Positions 26,358-35,982 of a stretch of DNA of 64,000 nt are shown here, piece after piece (positions within the stretch are counted from its first letter, which is position 1; every line of letters begins with the position of its first letter). Under the pieces are notes generated by a model, which was not told where the DNA came from, searched no databases, and was given only the letters and a program-made list of their open reading frames with translations. The stretch is from Deltaproteobacteria bacterium. GTDB lineage: Bacteria; Desulfobacterota; Syntrophia; Syntrophales; Smithellaceae. The stretch lies in NCBI GenBank assembly GCA_022710585.1, contig JAKLGV010000004.1, positions 122,448 through 186,447 of the forward strand, read 5' to 3'. The position numbers and the translations under genes are program-made.

Positions 26358-27947
26358 TCATTCCTTCATCAGAAGGGTGTCTTTCCTGTATGCATCCACC
26401 GTTTCGGGATAATCAATATTGAAGTGCAGGCCGCGGCTTTCTTTTCTAAGAGACGCGCTTTGGACGATGAGCTGGGCGACCGTTGTAATGTTGCGCAGTT
26501 CAATCAGGTCTTTCGTGACCTTGAAATTCCAGTAATATTCATGGATCTCTTTCTGGATGAGCTTGATCCGGCGGGCGGCTCTTTCCAGCCTTTTATCCGA
26601 ACGGACGATCCCCACGTAATTCCACATGCACCGCCTGATTTCATCCCAGTTGTGGGTGACCACAACGCTGTCATCGCTTTCCGTTGTTCCGCTGGAGTCC
26701 CAGGGATCAATCGCCGCGTCGGTGAGTTTCATCGTGTTGATGGTGCCGGCCATTGCGGTGAAAATGCGGTGCGCGTAAACAACCGCTTCCAACAGGGAGT
26801 TGCTGGCCAGACGATTGGCGCCATGCAGGCCCGTGCAGGAAACTTCCCCGCAGGCGAAAAGATTGGGTATGGACGTCTGGCCGTAATGGTCAACGGCGAC
26901 GCCGCCGCAAATATAATGCGCGGCGGGCACAATCGGTATCGGATCAGAGGTGATGTCAATGCCGTACTCAAGACATTTTTTGTAAATGTTGGGAAAACGG
27001 TTGATGAGAAAATCCCGTTCCAGATGCGTGACATCCAGCAGCACATATTCATCGCCGGATTTTTTTATTTCCGTGTCAATTGCCTTGGCGACGACATCGC
27101 GCGGGGCCAGACTGTTCATGGAATGGTATTTTTCCATAAAGGTGGAACCGTTTTTTAAACGGAGAATGCCGCCTTCACCGCGCACGGCTTCACTGATGAG
27201 AAAAGCCTTGGCGGCAGGATGATAAAGACATGTCGGATGAAATTGGATGAATTCCATGTTGGCTATTTTCGCGCCTGCCCTGTACGCCATTGCCAGGCCG
27301 TCCCCCGTCGCGATATCCGGATTGGTGGTAATCAGATAAACCTTCCCGGCGCCTCCGGTACAGAGAATCGTATATTTGGCAAGGTAAGTATCCACTTCAC
27401 CTTTATTGATATCCAGAACGTAAGCCCCCAGGCATTGTTCTGTTTTATTTTTCGCTTCTTTTCTGATGATTAAATCAATCCCGATATGATTTTCAAAAAT
27501 GGAAATGTTTTTGATTTGAGACGCTTTTTCGTTTAATGCCCTTTCAATTTCCTGGCCGGTGAAATCTTTGGCATGTAAAACGCGCCGGCGGTTGTGTCCG
27601 CCTTCGCGCCCCAGATCAAAGTTCTGGGGCTCTGTTGTGGATTTTGTGAAATGGACGCCCCAGTCAATCAGCTCCTCTATCCGGGGCGGAGCTTCTTTGA
27701 CGATAAACTCGACTACCTCTTCTTTACACAGACCGCCGCCGCAAATCAGCGTGTCATGGATATGCTCGTCAAAACTGTCTGTCTTATCGGTGACGGCTGC
27801 AATGCCGCCCTGAGCATAATTTGTATTGGATTCGGTTTTTTCTTTTTTGGTCACGATGGTGACCGATCCCAGCGTTGAAGCTTTAATGGCCAGGCTTAAT
27901 CCCGCGATGCCGCTGCCTAAAATCAAAAAATCTGTTTTAAATTCCAT
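26358..27947 (-). CDS. nadB: L-aspartate oxidase
   Basis: Oxidises aspartate to iminoaspartate, the first step of NAD synthesis; in anaerobes fumarate is the likely electron acceptor. The 529-residue flavoprotein has the FAD-binding motif LGSGIAGLSLAIKA at residues 11-24, the NYAQGGIAAV stretch, GREGGHNRRRVLHAKD and HYICGGVAVD, all typical of NadB. The C-terminal helical domain is complete. The homologous succinate dehydrogenase flavoprotein is excluded by the NadB-type motifs and the absence of partner subunits. Neither nadA nor nadC is in the window. Confidence 0.93.
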   Translation of the reverse strand: MEFKTDFLILGSGIAGLSLAIKASTLGSVTIVTKKEKTESNTNYAQGGIAAVTDKTDSFDEHIHDTLICGGGLCKEEVVEFIVKEAPPRIEELIDWGVHFTKSTTEPQNFDLGREGGHNRRRVLHAKDFTGQEIERALNEKASQIKNISIFENHIGIDLIIRKEAKNKTEQCLGAYVLDINKGEVDTYLAKYTILCTGGAGKVYLITTNPDIATGDGLAMAYRAGAKIANMEFIQFHPTCLYHPAAKAFLISEAVRGEGGILRLKNGSTFMEKYHSMNSLAPRDVVAKAIDTEIKKSGDEYVLLDVTHLERDFLINRFPNIYKKCLEYGIDITSDPIPIVPAAHYICGGVAVDHYGQTSIPNLFACGEVSCTGLHGANRLASNSLLEAVVYAHRIFTAMAGTINTMKLTDAAIDPWDSSGTTESDDSVVVTHNWDEIRRCMWNYVGIVRSDKRLERAARRIKLIQKEIHEYYWNFKVTKDLIELRNITTVAQLIVQSASLRKESRGLHFNIDYPETVDAYRKDTLLMKE

Positions 27948-28057
27948 AGGTGTTTTTTGGATGCCTCTTTACTGATAAAAGTTTGTTTACAAAACACTGC
28001 TGCTTTTATATAGGGAATTAGATTTTTTAGCAAAGAGAAAATAGAGGCATAATAATA

Positions 28058-29053
28058 ATGATAGTCCTTGGAATTGAATCATCCTGTGATGAAACCGCCG
28101 CCGCCATCGTCCGTGATGGCAAAATATGTTCTAATGTCATTGCGTCACAGATAGAAATTCATTCGCCGTTTGGCGGCGTTGTTCCTGAAATTGCATCCAG
28201 AAAGCACATGGAAGCCATCTATCCCGTGATCAAACAGGCTTTATCTGAAGCTGATATAATAATAAAGGATGTGGAAGGCATCGCGGTGACTTGCGGGCCC
28301 GGTTTGATCGGATCTCTTTTAATCGGTTTGTCTACGGCCAAATCTCTCGCTTTTGCGCTGGACATTCCCTTTGTCGGCGTCAATCATCTGGAAGGACACA
28401 TCGCGGCGGCATTTCTCTCCGGGAAAATTCCGGACATTCCCTTTATGGCTTTAGTGGTTTCGGGCGGTCATACCAGCATTTATCTCGTTAAAAATTTTGA
28501 CGAGTATCAGTTAATCGGTCAGACACGGGACGATGCCGCCGGTGAGGCTTTTGACAAGGCCGCTAAACTGCTGAAACTGGGTTATCCGGGAGGTGTTGTC
28601 ATCGACAGACTGGCCAGAAGCGGCAATCCGAGCGCCGTATCGTTCCCCAGAGCAATGAGGGATTCCATGGACTTCAGCTTCAGCGGTTTGAAAACGTCGC
28701 TGTTGACTATGGTGAAAAAGCGGGGCCGTGAGTTCCAGAATGAAGAATTGCCGGATATCGTGGCCAGCTACCAGGAAGCCATTGTGGATACCCTGGTGGA
28801 AAAAACCATCAAGGCGGCTCATGAAAATCATATACCCCAAATAGTGGTCTGTGGCGGAGTGGCGGCCAACAGCAGTCTGCGGGAACGCTTCGCGCGGGAA
28901 ACCGCGTTGAAACAAATGGAGCTGTTTATTCCCCCCACAATATTATGCACGGACAACGCGGCTATGATCGCTGCCCGAGGCGAAATGATGCTGAAAAACG
29001 GATCACGCAGCGGAATGGATTTAAATGCCGTGTCGCGCTGGCCGTTATCGTGA
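28058..29053 (+). CDS. tsaD: tRNA N6-adenosine threonylcarbamoyltransferase
   Basis: Transfers the threonylcarbamoyl group to A37 of ANN-reading tRNAs, with TsaB and TsaE. The 331-residue ASKHA-fold protein has IESSCDETAAAIV at residues 7-19, the metal-binding His110 and His114 in NHLEGH, VSGGHTSIY and the C-terminal CTDNAAMIA. The length is standard. Divergent from nadB across 110 bases. rsmA follows closely and may be co-transcribed. Confidence 0.95.
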   Translation: MIVLGIESSCDETAAAIVRDGKICSNVIASQIEIHSPFGGVVPEIASRKHMEAIYPVIKQALSEADIIIKDVEGIAVTCGPGLIGSLLIGLSTAKSLAFALDIPFVGVNHLEGHIAAAFLSGKIPDIPFMALVVSGGHTSIYLVKNFDEYQLIGQTRDDAAGEAFDKAAKLLKLGYPGGVVIDRLARSGNPSAVSFPRAMRDSMDFSFSGLKTSLLTMVKKRGREFQNEELPDIVASYQEAIVDTLVEKTIKAAHENHIPQIVVCGGVAANSSLRERFARETALKQMELFIPPTILCTDNAAMIAARGEMMLKNGSRSGMDLNAVSRWPLS

Positions 29054-29084
29054 GTCCCGAATGCTCATCAACAAAAGATCAAAC

Positions 29085-29924
29085 ATGACCCCGCGGGAAA
29101 TTCTTCAACATTACGCCATTAAACCCAGAAAAAAACTGGGTCAGTCTTTTCTGACGGATGAAGACGCTATTCAAAAGATAGCCCTAACCGCTGATGTGCA
29201 GAAAGATGACATCATTGTGGAGATCGGATCAGGCATTGGCGTTCTGACAGAATATCTTGCGCAAAACGATGCCGCCCAAATTATTGCCGTAGAGCTTGAT
29301 GATAACCTGGTGAACGTCTTAAAAGACAGGTTGTCTTCCTATCAAAACATCCGGGTCCATCACGGTAATATTTTAAATTATGATTTCCAATCGATTGCCG
29401 GGGCAGAGCATCGGAAAATCAAAATAGTCGGCAATATCCCCTACAATATTTCCAGTCCGCTTTTATTTCATTTGTTGTCCTGCAGGAATGAAATCCATTC
29501 TTTTGTGCTGATGATGCAAAAGGAAATGATTGACCGCCTGGCTGCATCACCCGGCACGAAAAGCTACGGCGTGCCGTCGGTGATTCTTCAGATGTTTGCG
29601 ACTGTGGAGAAAATTTTGACGATTCCCGCGTCATCCTTTCATCCGCGTCCCAAAGTGGAATCTTCGGTCATCAAAGGGATCTTTCGTCAACAATCCCTGA
29701 TCAGACTCACCAGTGAAGATTTCTTTACCCGATTGGTCAGAGCATCCTTTGCTCAGCGCAGAAAAACACTGATGAATAATTTAAAACATTCCAAATTGAT
29801 GGAAGGCTGCTCCGAAAACTTTTTAAGCGAATCTCTGATGCTGGCCGGGATTGAAGGACAGCGAAGGGGAGAAACACTTTCGGTTGAAGAATTCGGGAAT
29901 CTCAGCAACATCCTGCAACGTTGA
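29085..29924 (+). CDS. rsmA: 16S rRNA (adenine1518/1519-N6)-dimethyltransferase
   Basis: Dimethylates two adjacent adenines near the 3' end of 16S rRNA (KsgA). From ATG 29085 the protein has 279 residues and starts MTPREILQHYAIKPRKKLGQSFL. It has the SAM motif VEIGSGIGVLTEYLA, the acidic loop AVELDDNL and motif IV NIPYNISSPLLF. Upstream in-frame starts at 29061 and 29025 exist, the latter inside tsaD; family alignment favours 29085 although its ribosome site is weak. Confidence 0.94.
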   Translation: MTPREILQHYAIKPRKKLGQSFLTDEDAIQKIALTADVQKDDIIVEIGSGIGVLTEYLAQNDAAQIIAVELDDNLVNVLKDRLSSYQNIRVHHGNILNYDFQSIAGAEHRKIKIVGNIPYNISSPLLFHLLSCRNEIHSFVLMMQKEMIDRLAASPGTKSYGVPSVILQMFATVEKILTIPASSFHPRPKVESSVIKGIFRQQSLIRLTSEDFFTRLVRASFAQRRKTLMNNLKHSKLMEGCSENFLSESLMLAGIEGQRRGETLSVEEFGNLSNILQR

Positions 29925-30005
29925 ATGCAAAATTCATTCACTGCATATTACGCAAAGCGCTTTTTTACCTCCGTCATAAAATCATATAAAATTTTAACTT
30001 GCATC

Positions 30006-30038
30006 TCTGCCGGCCTGAATGTTCTTCAGGCCGGCAGA
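30006..30038. terminator. Long hairpin after rsmA, between convergent genes
   Basis: A perfect 14-base-pair inverted repeat, TCTGCCGGCCTGAA with loop TGTTC. On both sides the flanks are only loosely T-rich. It sits between rsmA and the convergent secreted-protein gene and probably ends transcription from both directions. Confidence 0.65.
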
Positions 30039-30068
30039 ACTCCGATACGTTTTCAAAGTTGCCCTGAA

Positions 30069-31126
30069 TTAATGGGCGGAAATAGCAATACTACCGGAGG
30101 GGCTTATATTAATGCCACCTATATAAGCTCTACCCAGAAGCGCCTGATTATCAGAAAAATCTCTGATATTACCCAGCGCGATTGGTTGTGTAATACTCGA
30201 ACCCGGTAATATATTAATCTTAGGCACGCCGATAACAACTCCCGTGTCGCCAGATGAGTTAGTGCCCACGTCAACCGTCATGGTTCCGGAAATTAATATA
30301 TTCAAATAATTCGTAGGCCAGACTGCAGTAGCAAAGACATATCCATCAGCCATGGTCAAACCTTTCGCTCCGACATAACCAGGATCAAGGTAGTCTACAC
30401 CATTAACCGAAAAGCCATCTGCATCCCCCCAAGACTGGATGATAGGTTTGCCCGGGATAGAGACTATAACACCCTGAGGGTAAGCGCCCAAAGCGGGGGC
30501 CATAAATGGATGAGTTCCGCTAAATCCGATCTCCACACCTTCTCCCCCTGTAGCGTGTGTGCCAATTGAAATACAGCCGGTCATCGTTGGATTCACAAGA
30601 AGAGCGAATTCACTGGTGTACATGGTGCCCAGGTTTTGCTGCCCGTCATTAAGGTTTCTGGTGGTACCCATGGCAATGGTTTGTGTTATATTTGCCGGAT
30701 GAACCAACGCACTCGGTAAACCGATGATTGTTCTGGTCATACTGCCGCTGCTACCTACGTCAATGTCCATTTTATTGTAAAGGGCAATAAAAGAACCTTG
30801 TGGTCCTAAACCCCCTCCTATGTATGATTGTATGATCCAAATGGATCCATTGACATATTTTTGGCTCCAAACCAGCCGGCTGCTGTATATCCGTCGCAGG
30901 TGGTACAACCGTCACTGTCGCCCCATGACTGAAGTTCCGGGCCAAAGTTGCCTAGAATGGAGAAGTGGGTTGTTGGATACGAAGTTCCTCCAAATTCAAT
31001 CGTCACTCCCTCCTGCGCTGTGATGGCCTCCAGCTCGTTTTCCATGATCTTCTCTTTTGCCAGCAGAGTAGCGGGCATCGTTGCCAGAAACACAGCAATA
31101 ACAAACCAAATCCAAACTTTCTTCAT
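30069..31126 (-). pseudogene. Secreted two-repeat protein, broken by a -1 frameshift
   Basis: The gene starts at ATG 31126 (GGGGGAG ribosome site 3 bases before) with a signal peptide, MKKVWIWFVIAVFLATMPAT, then the tag ENELEAITAQEG. The first frame ends at 30818, but the same protein plainly continues in the -1 frame to a stop at 30069. The switch is at an A5 run (30858-30862 on the plus strand): adding one A, or a -1 ribosomal slip, gives AKKYVNGS and a continuous protein of 352 residues. The joined protein is two tandem repeats of about 150 residues. Each begins EGV-x-I-x-F-x-GT and then shows QSWGD-x-DG, G-x-x-GAK, a D-x-VDVG-type strand, IT-x-I-x-G and a C-terminal LG motif. Function unknown. 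It could be a real pseudogene, a phase-variable gene, recoding or a sequencing error. Confidence 0.7.
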
Positions 31127-31322
31127 ACACTCCCCCTTTAAATTTTTTTTGTTCATCCCCATACACTCCTCCCTTTTAAGAATTTTTTATTTATTTCCAT
31201 TCATAAGACCTGAATATTCATATATATGTTTCAACAGTAGTATTTTCATAATGTATGACATTCTCGTACGTATAGTAGCCGCATACTATGTGGTACAAGT
31301 TTTCAAACTGCTTCCTCACTCG

Positions 31323-31928
31323 TTAATCGAAGAAAGAGTTGTTATGGGCATACACAGTCAGTGAGCCATTCATCGTGTTGGCGATGCCCTGGGTATGCAC
31401 ACGTCCCAGTGCTGGCTGATCGTCGGAGAGGTCAGTGTTTTTCCCCAGTTTTACGACGAAATCGACAGCAACGTCACCCGTGTCCAGCGATTGATCTTTC
31501 ATAGTCGCTTTAATGACATACGACTTTTTATCGGGATCCATTGTGGGAAATACTTCCGTCGTCATATAGCCGGAGCGTTTAATATATCCGCCGGTCAGAT
31601 AAGCCTCCGTGTATCCGATATAGCCCGGCTGGTTGTATTCGCCAAAGCCGACATTCTTATTGGACGAACCGTCGAAATAACCGTCGGCATTGCTGTTGTG
31701 CGGATCGCCATACCGATGATCAGAATCCCAATAATTCCAGCCATCCGTAGCGATAGATTTTAATTGCCGGCTCTTGAGAAAAATGGTGGCTGTCATGTCG
31801 GTGGTGATAGACCCAACCTGTGCGGATATGGCATCCAGTTCGCTGTCGGCAATGATCTGTTTTGCAAAAGCAAAAGTAGGCATAACTAAGAATGCGGCCA
31901 AAATTACTACTGTTAAAATCTTTTTCAT
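31323..31928 (-). CDS. Secreted single-repeat protein, paralogue of the downstream frameshifted gene
   Basis: From ATG 31928, chosen because AAAGGAGAAC lies just upstream (a frame start at 31949 is poorer), this is a 201-residue exported protein. The signal peptide ends near FAFAKQ and is followed by the tag ADSELDAISAQVG, matching ENELEAITAQEG in its neighbour. The body has WDSD, DGYFDG and QPGYIGYTEA. It ends LSDDQPALGRV...NGSLTVYAHNN, matching FSDNQALLGRA...SGSIAISAH at the end of the neighbour. The tag recalls the (L)xxxELxxVsGQ(x)G motif near the N-terminus of some pilus- or surface-associated proteins; that link is from memory. No Cys and no enzyme motif. Function unknown. Confidence 0.75.
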   Translation of the reverse strand: MKKILTVVILAAFLVMPTFAFAKQIIADSELDAISAQVGSITTDMTATIFLKSRQLKSIATDGWNYWDSDHRYGDPHNSNADGYFDGSSNKNVGFGEYNQPGYIGYTEAYLTGGYIKRSGYMTTEVFPTMDPDKKSYVIKATMKDQSLDTGDVAVDFVVKLGKNTDLSDDQPALGRVHTQGIANTMNGSLTVYAHNNSFFD

Positions 31929-31949
31929 GTTTGTTCTCCTTTTTTTCAT

Positions 31950-32461
31950 ATTTTTATTTTAATTTTTTTATTCATTTTCACGTTCAAATCATAAATAAAA
32001 TTTACAATAACCAATTACGTTATTTTACCATAATATTCAGGCAATGTAAACATTTATTATTTATTATTTTTTCACCTATTTTACCTAATTACACTTATGC
32101 ACATTTAGTATATCCTAAGGCCACGTCAATGTAAATATTTTTCAACTTTTTTTTAAATTAATTTTTTTGTTTATTTCTTAATTATAACCGTCAGTTCGAC
32201 AAAATAATGGGCTGATTTATGGGAACATCATGAGGCGCTGTTTAGATTGTCGGGACACTATTAATGAAATATCTTTATATTCAATTACTTATCTATGTTC
32301 TATGATCCTTGGGACGTTTTGAGTAAAATCTGATGATGGGATGTAATTCTGTATTTTTCTGTCTTGATGTGCCGCTGATGGCTGGAAATAAAAAATATAT
32401 GAGTTGCTTCAAATATTTAAGTTGATTTCCGATAGGGCGAAAAAAGATTTCCAAGAATCCA
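31950..32461. other. AT-rich intergenic stretch
   Basis: No gene is supported here. The first 220 bases are very rich in A and T, with runs of T, and probably hold the promoter of the secreted-protein genes, but no clear -35/-10 pair stands out. The rest has ordinary composition and short stop-interrupted frames. Confidence 0.6.
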
Positions 32462-32491
32462 TTGACATGATAGAAGAAATCGGGTTGTAAT
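32462..32491 (+). promoter_or_regulatory. Candidate promoter for the long xerC-hslVU-arg-dap gene run
   Basis: TTGACA (32462-32467), 18 bases, then TGTAAT (32486-32491). It lies about 50 bases before the first gene of the run, whose AAGGAGG ribosome site is at 32525-32531. Confidence 0.55.
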
Positions 32492-32541
32492 GAAAAGCAT
32501 CTTTCAAAGATTCCGAAAGATAGGAAAGGAGGTTGGCCTTG

Positions 32542-33039
32542 ATGATCGAAATGAAGATTGCGGGATTAACGATTGATCCGATTACCAATACGCCAATCGT
32601 TATATTGAAAGATATGCATAATCATAAAGCGATTCCGATCTGGATCGGTTTGTTTGAGGCCAGCGCCATTGCCACGGAACTGGAAAATGTTGTATTCCCC
32701 CGGCCGATGACGCACGATTTATTCACGGAATTTTTAAAATCTTTTGAAGTGGCGGTGAACCGAATAGAAATCGTTGATATTCGTAACAACACTTTTTTTG
32801 CTAATATTTATTTAACCAGGGAGGGAAGACACTTTATCATTGACGCGCGTCCCAGCGACGCGATCGCCATCGCGTTGCGCATGCGAGCGCCGATCTTTGT
32901 CGATGAGAGCGTGATTGAAAAATCCCGCAACATTGATTTCGGCGTTAAGCTCAATGATCTGGATAAGTTGAAGGAGGAGAAGATTAGGGAATTTCTGGAA
33001 AATCTTTCTGCGGAAGATTTCGGAAAGTATAAAATGTAA
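32542..33039 (+). CDS. Bifunctional nuclease family protein (DUF151)
   Basis: A 165-residue protein of the BFN/DUF151 family: IEMKIAGLTIDPITNTPIV at the start, KAIPIWIGLFEA, and DARPSDAIAIALRMRAPIFVDE in the centre. Plant and Thermotoga members are described as nucleases or simply as structural unknowns; activity here is unproven. An AAGGAGG site at 32525-32531 favours ATG 32542 or TTG 32539; a TTG at 32533 would be too close. First gene of a 13 kb co-directional run; xerC follows after 2 bases. Confidence 0.85.
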   Translation: MIEMKIAGLTIDPITNTPIVILKDMHNHKAIPIWIGLFEASAIATELENVVFPRPMTHDLFTEFLKSFEVAVNRIEIVDIRNNTFFANIYLTREGRHFIIDARPSDAIAIALRMRAPIFVDESVIEKSRNIDFGVKLNDLDKLKEEKIREFLENLSAEDFGKYKM

Positions 33040-33041
33040 AA

Positions 33042-33962
33042 ATGATGGGAAACATTATTCGGGATTTTCAAAATTATTTGGACGTAGAAAAAAATGTTTC
33101 CGGAAACACTACAGCGGCGTATGTGGCGGACGTTCAGGAATTTGCCTCATACCTGAAGGATCATCAGCGCATTGATCGGCAGGAGGACATCATTGGCATT
33201 GAACCGGAGATCATCAGGCAATATCTCAGTCACCTTTATTTTCAAAAAATAAAAAAGGTTACGGTCAATCGCAAGGTGTCTTCGCTGAGGGCATTTTATA
33301 AATATGTTTTGCGCACGGGCAAGATTGGCTGTAATCCGGCCGAAGCGCTGCAAACGCTGAAAACGGAAAAATACATGCCCAATTTTCTTTCTGTTGATGA
33401 AGTTCTGGAAATTTTAAAGGCGCAAACAGACCATTCGGTTTCAGGTTCGCGTAATCGCGCGATCATGGAAATGTTTTACTCCTGCGGGATACGACTCAGT
33501 GAACTGGTTGGATTGGATTTAAGTGATATTGATTTTAATCAGAAGTTAGTGAAGGTGAGAGGTAAGGGCAGAAAGGAAAGAATTGTTCCGGTTGGCGGTC
33601 CCGCGTTGGATGCAGTGCGTGACTATCTGGAGAAAAGAAAAAAAACGCGAAAAGAACCGGGCGGCGATGCCTTCAAAGGCCCGTTATTCCTGAATTCGCG
33701 AGGCGGTCGAATCACGACCAGGAGTGTCGCGCGAATCGTTGATGCGTTGACCGCCCAAAGCGGCATTGGACGGAAAATCAGTCCGCACGCCCTACGGCAC
33801 AGTTTTGCCACGCATCTTTTGAATGCCGGAGCGGATTTGCGCTCTATTCAGGAACTCCTGGGGCATGAAAGTCTTTCGACGACGCAGAAATATACCGCGG
33901 TGGATATCAACCGGATGATGGAAGTCTATGACAAGGCGCATCCGAGAACACGGGAAAAATAA
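33042..33962 (+). CDS. xerC: Tyrosine recombinase XerC/XerD type
   Basis: Site-specific recombinase that resolves chromosome dimers at dif. The 306-residue protein has the N-terminal SAM-like core-binding domain (1-100) and a catalytic domain with Arg151, Lys175, His249, Arg252, His275 and the nucleophile Tyr284 (GIRLSE, RGKGRKER, HALRHSFATHLL, LGHESLSTTQKYT). Its place before hslV-hslU matches codV-clpQ-clpY of Bacillus, so it is more likely housekeeping XerC than a phage integrase. No dif site was recognised. Confidence 0.9.
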   Translation: MMGNIIRDFQNYLDVEKNVSGNTTAAYVADVQEFASYLKDHQRIDRQEDIIGIEPEIIRQYLSHLYFQKIKKVTVNRKVSSLRAFYKYVLRTGKIGCNPAEALQTLKTEKYMPNFLSVDEVLEILKAQTDHSVSGSRNRAIMEMFYSCGIRLSELVGLDLSDIDFNQKLVKVRGKGRKERIVPVGGPALDAVRDYLEKRKKTRKEPGGDAFKGPLFLNSRGGRITTRSVARIVDALTAQSGIGRKISPHALRHSFATHLLNAGADLRSIQELLGHESLSTTQKYTAVDINRMMEVYDKAHPRTREK

Positions 33963-33984
33963 TTTTTTATTTTGAGGAAAAGCC

Positions 33985-34566
33985 ATGCACATCAGAGGTA
34001 CGACAATATTAGCGGTCAAACGCAACGGCAAGATCACTGTGGCCGGTGATGGTCAGGTCACGCTGGAAACCACTATTCTCAAGCACGGGGCGCGGAAAGT
34101 TCGCCGGCTCTACAACAATGAGGTCATCGTTGGCTTCGCCGGAGCCACAGCGGATGCTTTCACGCTTTTTGACCGGTTTGATCAGAAGCTGGAACAGTTC
34201 AATGGAAATCTGGTGAGGGCGGCGGTGGAATTGACGAAAGACTGGCGCACAGACCGGGTTTTAAGGCATCTGGAAGCCCTGATGATTGCCGTTAATAAAG
34301 ACAATGCGCTGATTATTTCCGGCAACGGAGATGTTATCGAAGCCGACGATGATGTGATGGCCATCGGGTCCGGCGGCCCCTTTGCTTTAACGGCGGCCCG
34401 GGCGCTTTTGCGCCATTCCGATTTGTCGGCAACGGAAATTGCCCGAGAAGCCATGCAAATCGCCTCGGAGGTTTGCATTTATACGAACGACCATATCACG
34501 ATTGAAGAAATCGATACGCTCAGTGATGAGAAAGATAAAAAAAGCAAAGAGAAGGGAAAAAGATAA
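33985..34566 (+). CDS. hslV: HslV, proteolytic subunit of the HslUV protease
   Basis: Threonine protease forming a double hexamer with the HslU ATPase in the cytoplasm. The 193-residue protein starts [16 protein letters not shown]; removal of the first five residues exposes the catalytic Thr6. [24 protein letters not shown] and [16 protein letters not shown] are family motifs. hslU begins 3 bases after its stop, so equal supply of the two subunits is expected. Confidence 0.97.
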   Translation: MHIRGTTILAVKRNGKITVAGDGQVTLETTILKHGARKVRRLYNNEVIVGFAGATADAFTLFDRFDQKLEQFNGNLVRAAVELTKDWRTDRVLRHLEALMIAVNKDNALIISGNGDVIEADDDVMAIGSGGPFALTAARALLRHSDLSATEIAREAMQIASEVCIYTNDHITIEEIDTLSDEKDKKSKEKGKR

Positions 34567-34569
34567 ATC

Positions 34570-35970
34570 ATGTCAAACCAAGGGTTGAAACCCCGGGAAA
34601 TCGTAGAAAAGCTCAATCACCATATCATTGGCCAGGTGGAGGCGAAAAGGGCGGTGGCCATCGCGCTGCGCAACCGGTGGAGGCGGCAAAATGTCACAGA
34701 GGAATTGGCCGATGAAATCTCTCCTAAAAATATCATTATGATCGGTCCGACCGGCGTGGGAAAAACAGAAATCGCCCGGCGATTGGCCAAACTGGACAAT
34801 TCGCCTTTCCTGAAAATTGAAGCCTCTAAATTCACCGAAGTCGGGTATGTCGGAAGAGACGTGGAATCCATGATTCGGGATCTGGTGGAACTTTCCATTA
34901 ATATGGCGAAAGCCGAGGAGCAGGAAAGTGTTCAGGCGAAGGCGGCCGAGATTGCCGAAGAGCGGCTGCTCGATCTTTTGCTGCCGCCGCGTCCGGCGGA
35001 AAAAAATGTGGGAGATATTCTCAGCGATCATCATCGGGAAGATGAGGCAGATTCTCTTGTGGCGGATGATGAACCGATCAGAAAAAATGATTCCTCGAGA
35101 GAAAAAATGCGTCTCTGGCTTCATGAGGGGAAATTCGACGAGAAAATGGTGGAGCTGGAAGTTTCCGAACCCCGAAGCGGACCGATGATCGAGATCTTTT
35201 CCGCTGCCGGCATGGAAGATATGGGGCTCAATCTGAAAGACATGCTGGGCAATATCATGCCGCAGAAGAAAAAACGGCGAAGCGTCAAGGTGCCGGAAGC
35301 GCTGGAAATTCTGGAGGCGGAAGAAGCTCAGAAATTGATAGATATGGAGAAGGTGACCCGGACGGCGCTGGACAGGGTTGAGCAGTCGGGCATCATTTTT
35401 CTGGATGAAATCGATAAGATCGTCGGCGGGGATTCTCAGCACGGGCCGGATGTATCGCGGGAAGGCGTCCAGAGGGATCTGCTGCCGATTGTTGAAGGCT
35501 CCAATGTCAATACGCGTTACGGGATGGTCACAACCGATCATATTTTGTTTATCGCGGCGGGCGCTTTTTCAGGAACCAAACCGTCGGATCTGATTCCGGA
35601 ATTGCAGGGACGTTTTCCGATTCGCGTGGAGCTTGACTCGCTGGGCAAGGAAGAGTTTGTCCGGATTCTCACCGAACCGAACAACGCGCTGGTGAAACAA
35701 TACACGGAAATGATGGCGACGGAAGGTCTGCAGTTATCCTTCACGGAGGACGCCGTCGCCGCCATCGCTGAAATGGCGGAGCGGGTCAATGAAAGCACCG
35801 AAAATATCGGAGCGCGGCGGCTCTACACCATTATGGAAAAATTACTGGACGACATTTCTTTTGACGCTCCGGATATGGAAAAAAAAGAAATCATTATTGA
35901 CGATCAATATGTGGAAGAAAAATTAAACGGCATCATCGAAGATCAGGATTTAAGCAGATACATTTTATAG
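34570..35970 (+). CDS. hslU: HslU, ATPase subunit of the HslUV protease
   Basis: AAA+ unfoldase that feeds substrates to HslV. The 466-residue protein has Walker A GPTGVGKT at residues 59-66, [15 protein letters not shown], the intermediate I domain (about 110-240), Walker [11 protein letters not shown], and sensor motif NIGARRLYT. The C-terminal tail ending DLSRYIL is the family peptide that docks into HslV. The length is standard. Confidence 0.97.
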   Translation: MSNQGLKPREIVEKLNHHIIGQVEAKRAVAIALRNRWRRQNVTEELADEISPKNIIMIGPTGVGKTEIARRLAKLDNSPFLKIEASKFTEVGYVGRDVESMIRDLVELSINMAKAEEQESVQAKAAEIAEERLLDLLLPPRPAEKNVGDILSDHHREDEADSLVADDEPIRKNDSSREKMRLWLHEGKFDEKMVELEVSEPRSGPMIEIFSAAGMEDMGLNLKDMLGNIMPQKKKRRSVKVPEALEILEAEEAQKLIDMEKVTRTALDRVEQSGIIFLDEIDKIVGGDSQHGPDVSREGVQRDLLPIVEGSNVNTRYGMVTTDHILFIAAGAFSGTKPSDLIPELQGRFPIRVELDSLGKEEFVRILTEPNNALVKQYTEMMATEGLQLSFTEDAVAAIAEMAERVNESTENIGARRLYTIMEKLLDDISFDAPDMEKKEIIIDDQYVEEKLNGIIEDQDLSRYIL

Positions 35971-35982
35971 CGGAGATGAAAA

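Noticed and set aside
32404..32490. Short frame (about 28 residues, ending SIDMIEEIGL)
   Set aside because: It has only a TTG start without ribosome site and overlaps a good promoter; possibly a remnant, but unsupported.
33042..33962. xerC-like gene as a phage or island integrase
   Set aside because: Its length, motifs and place before hslV-hslU fit the housekeeping recombinase.
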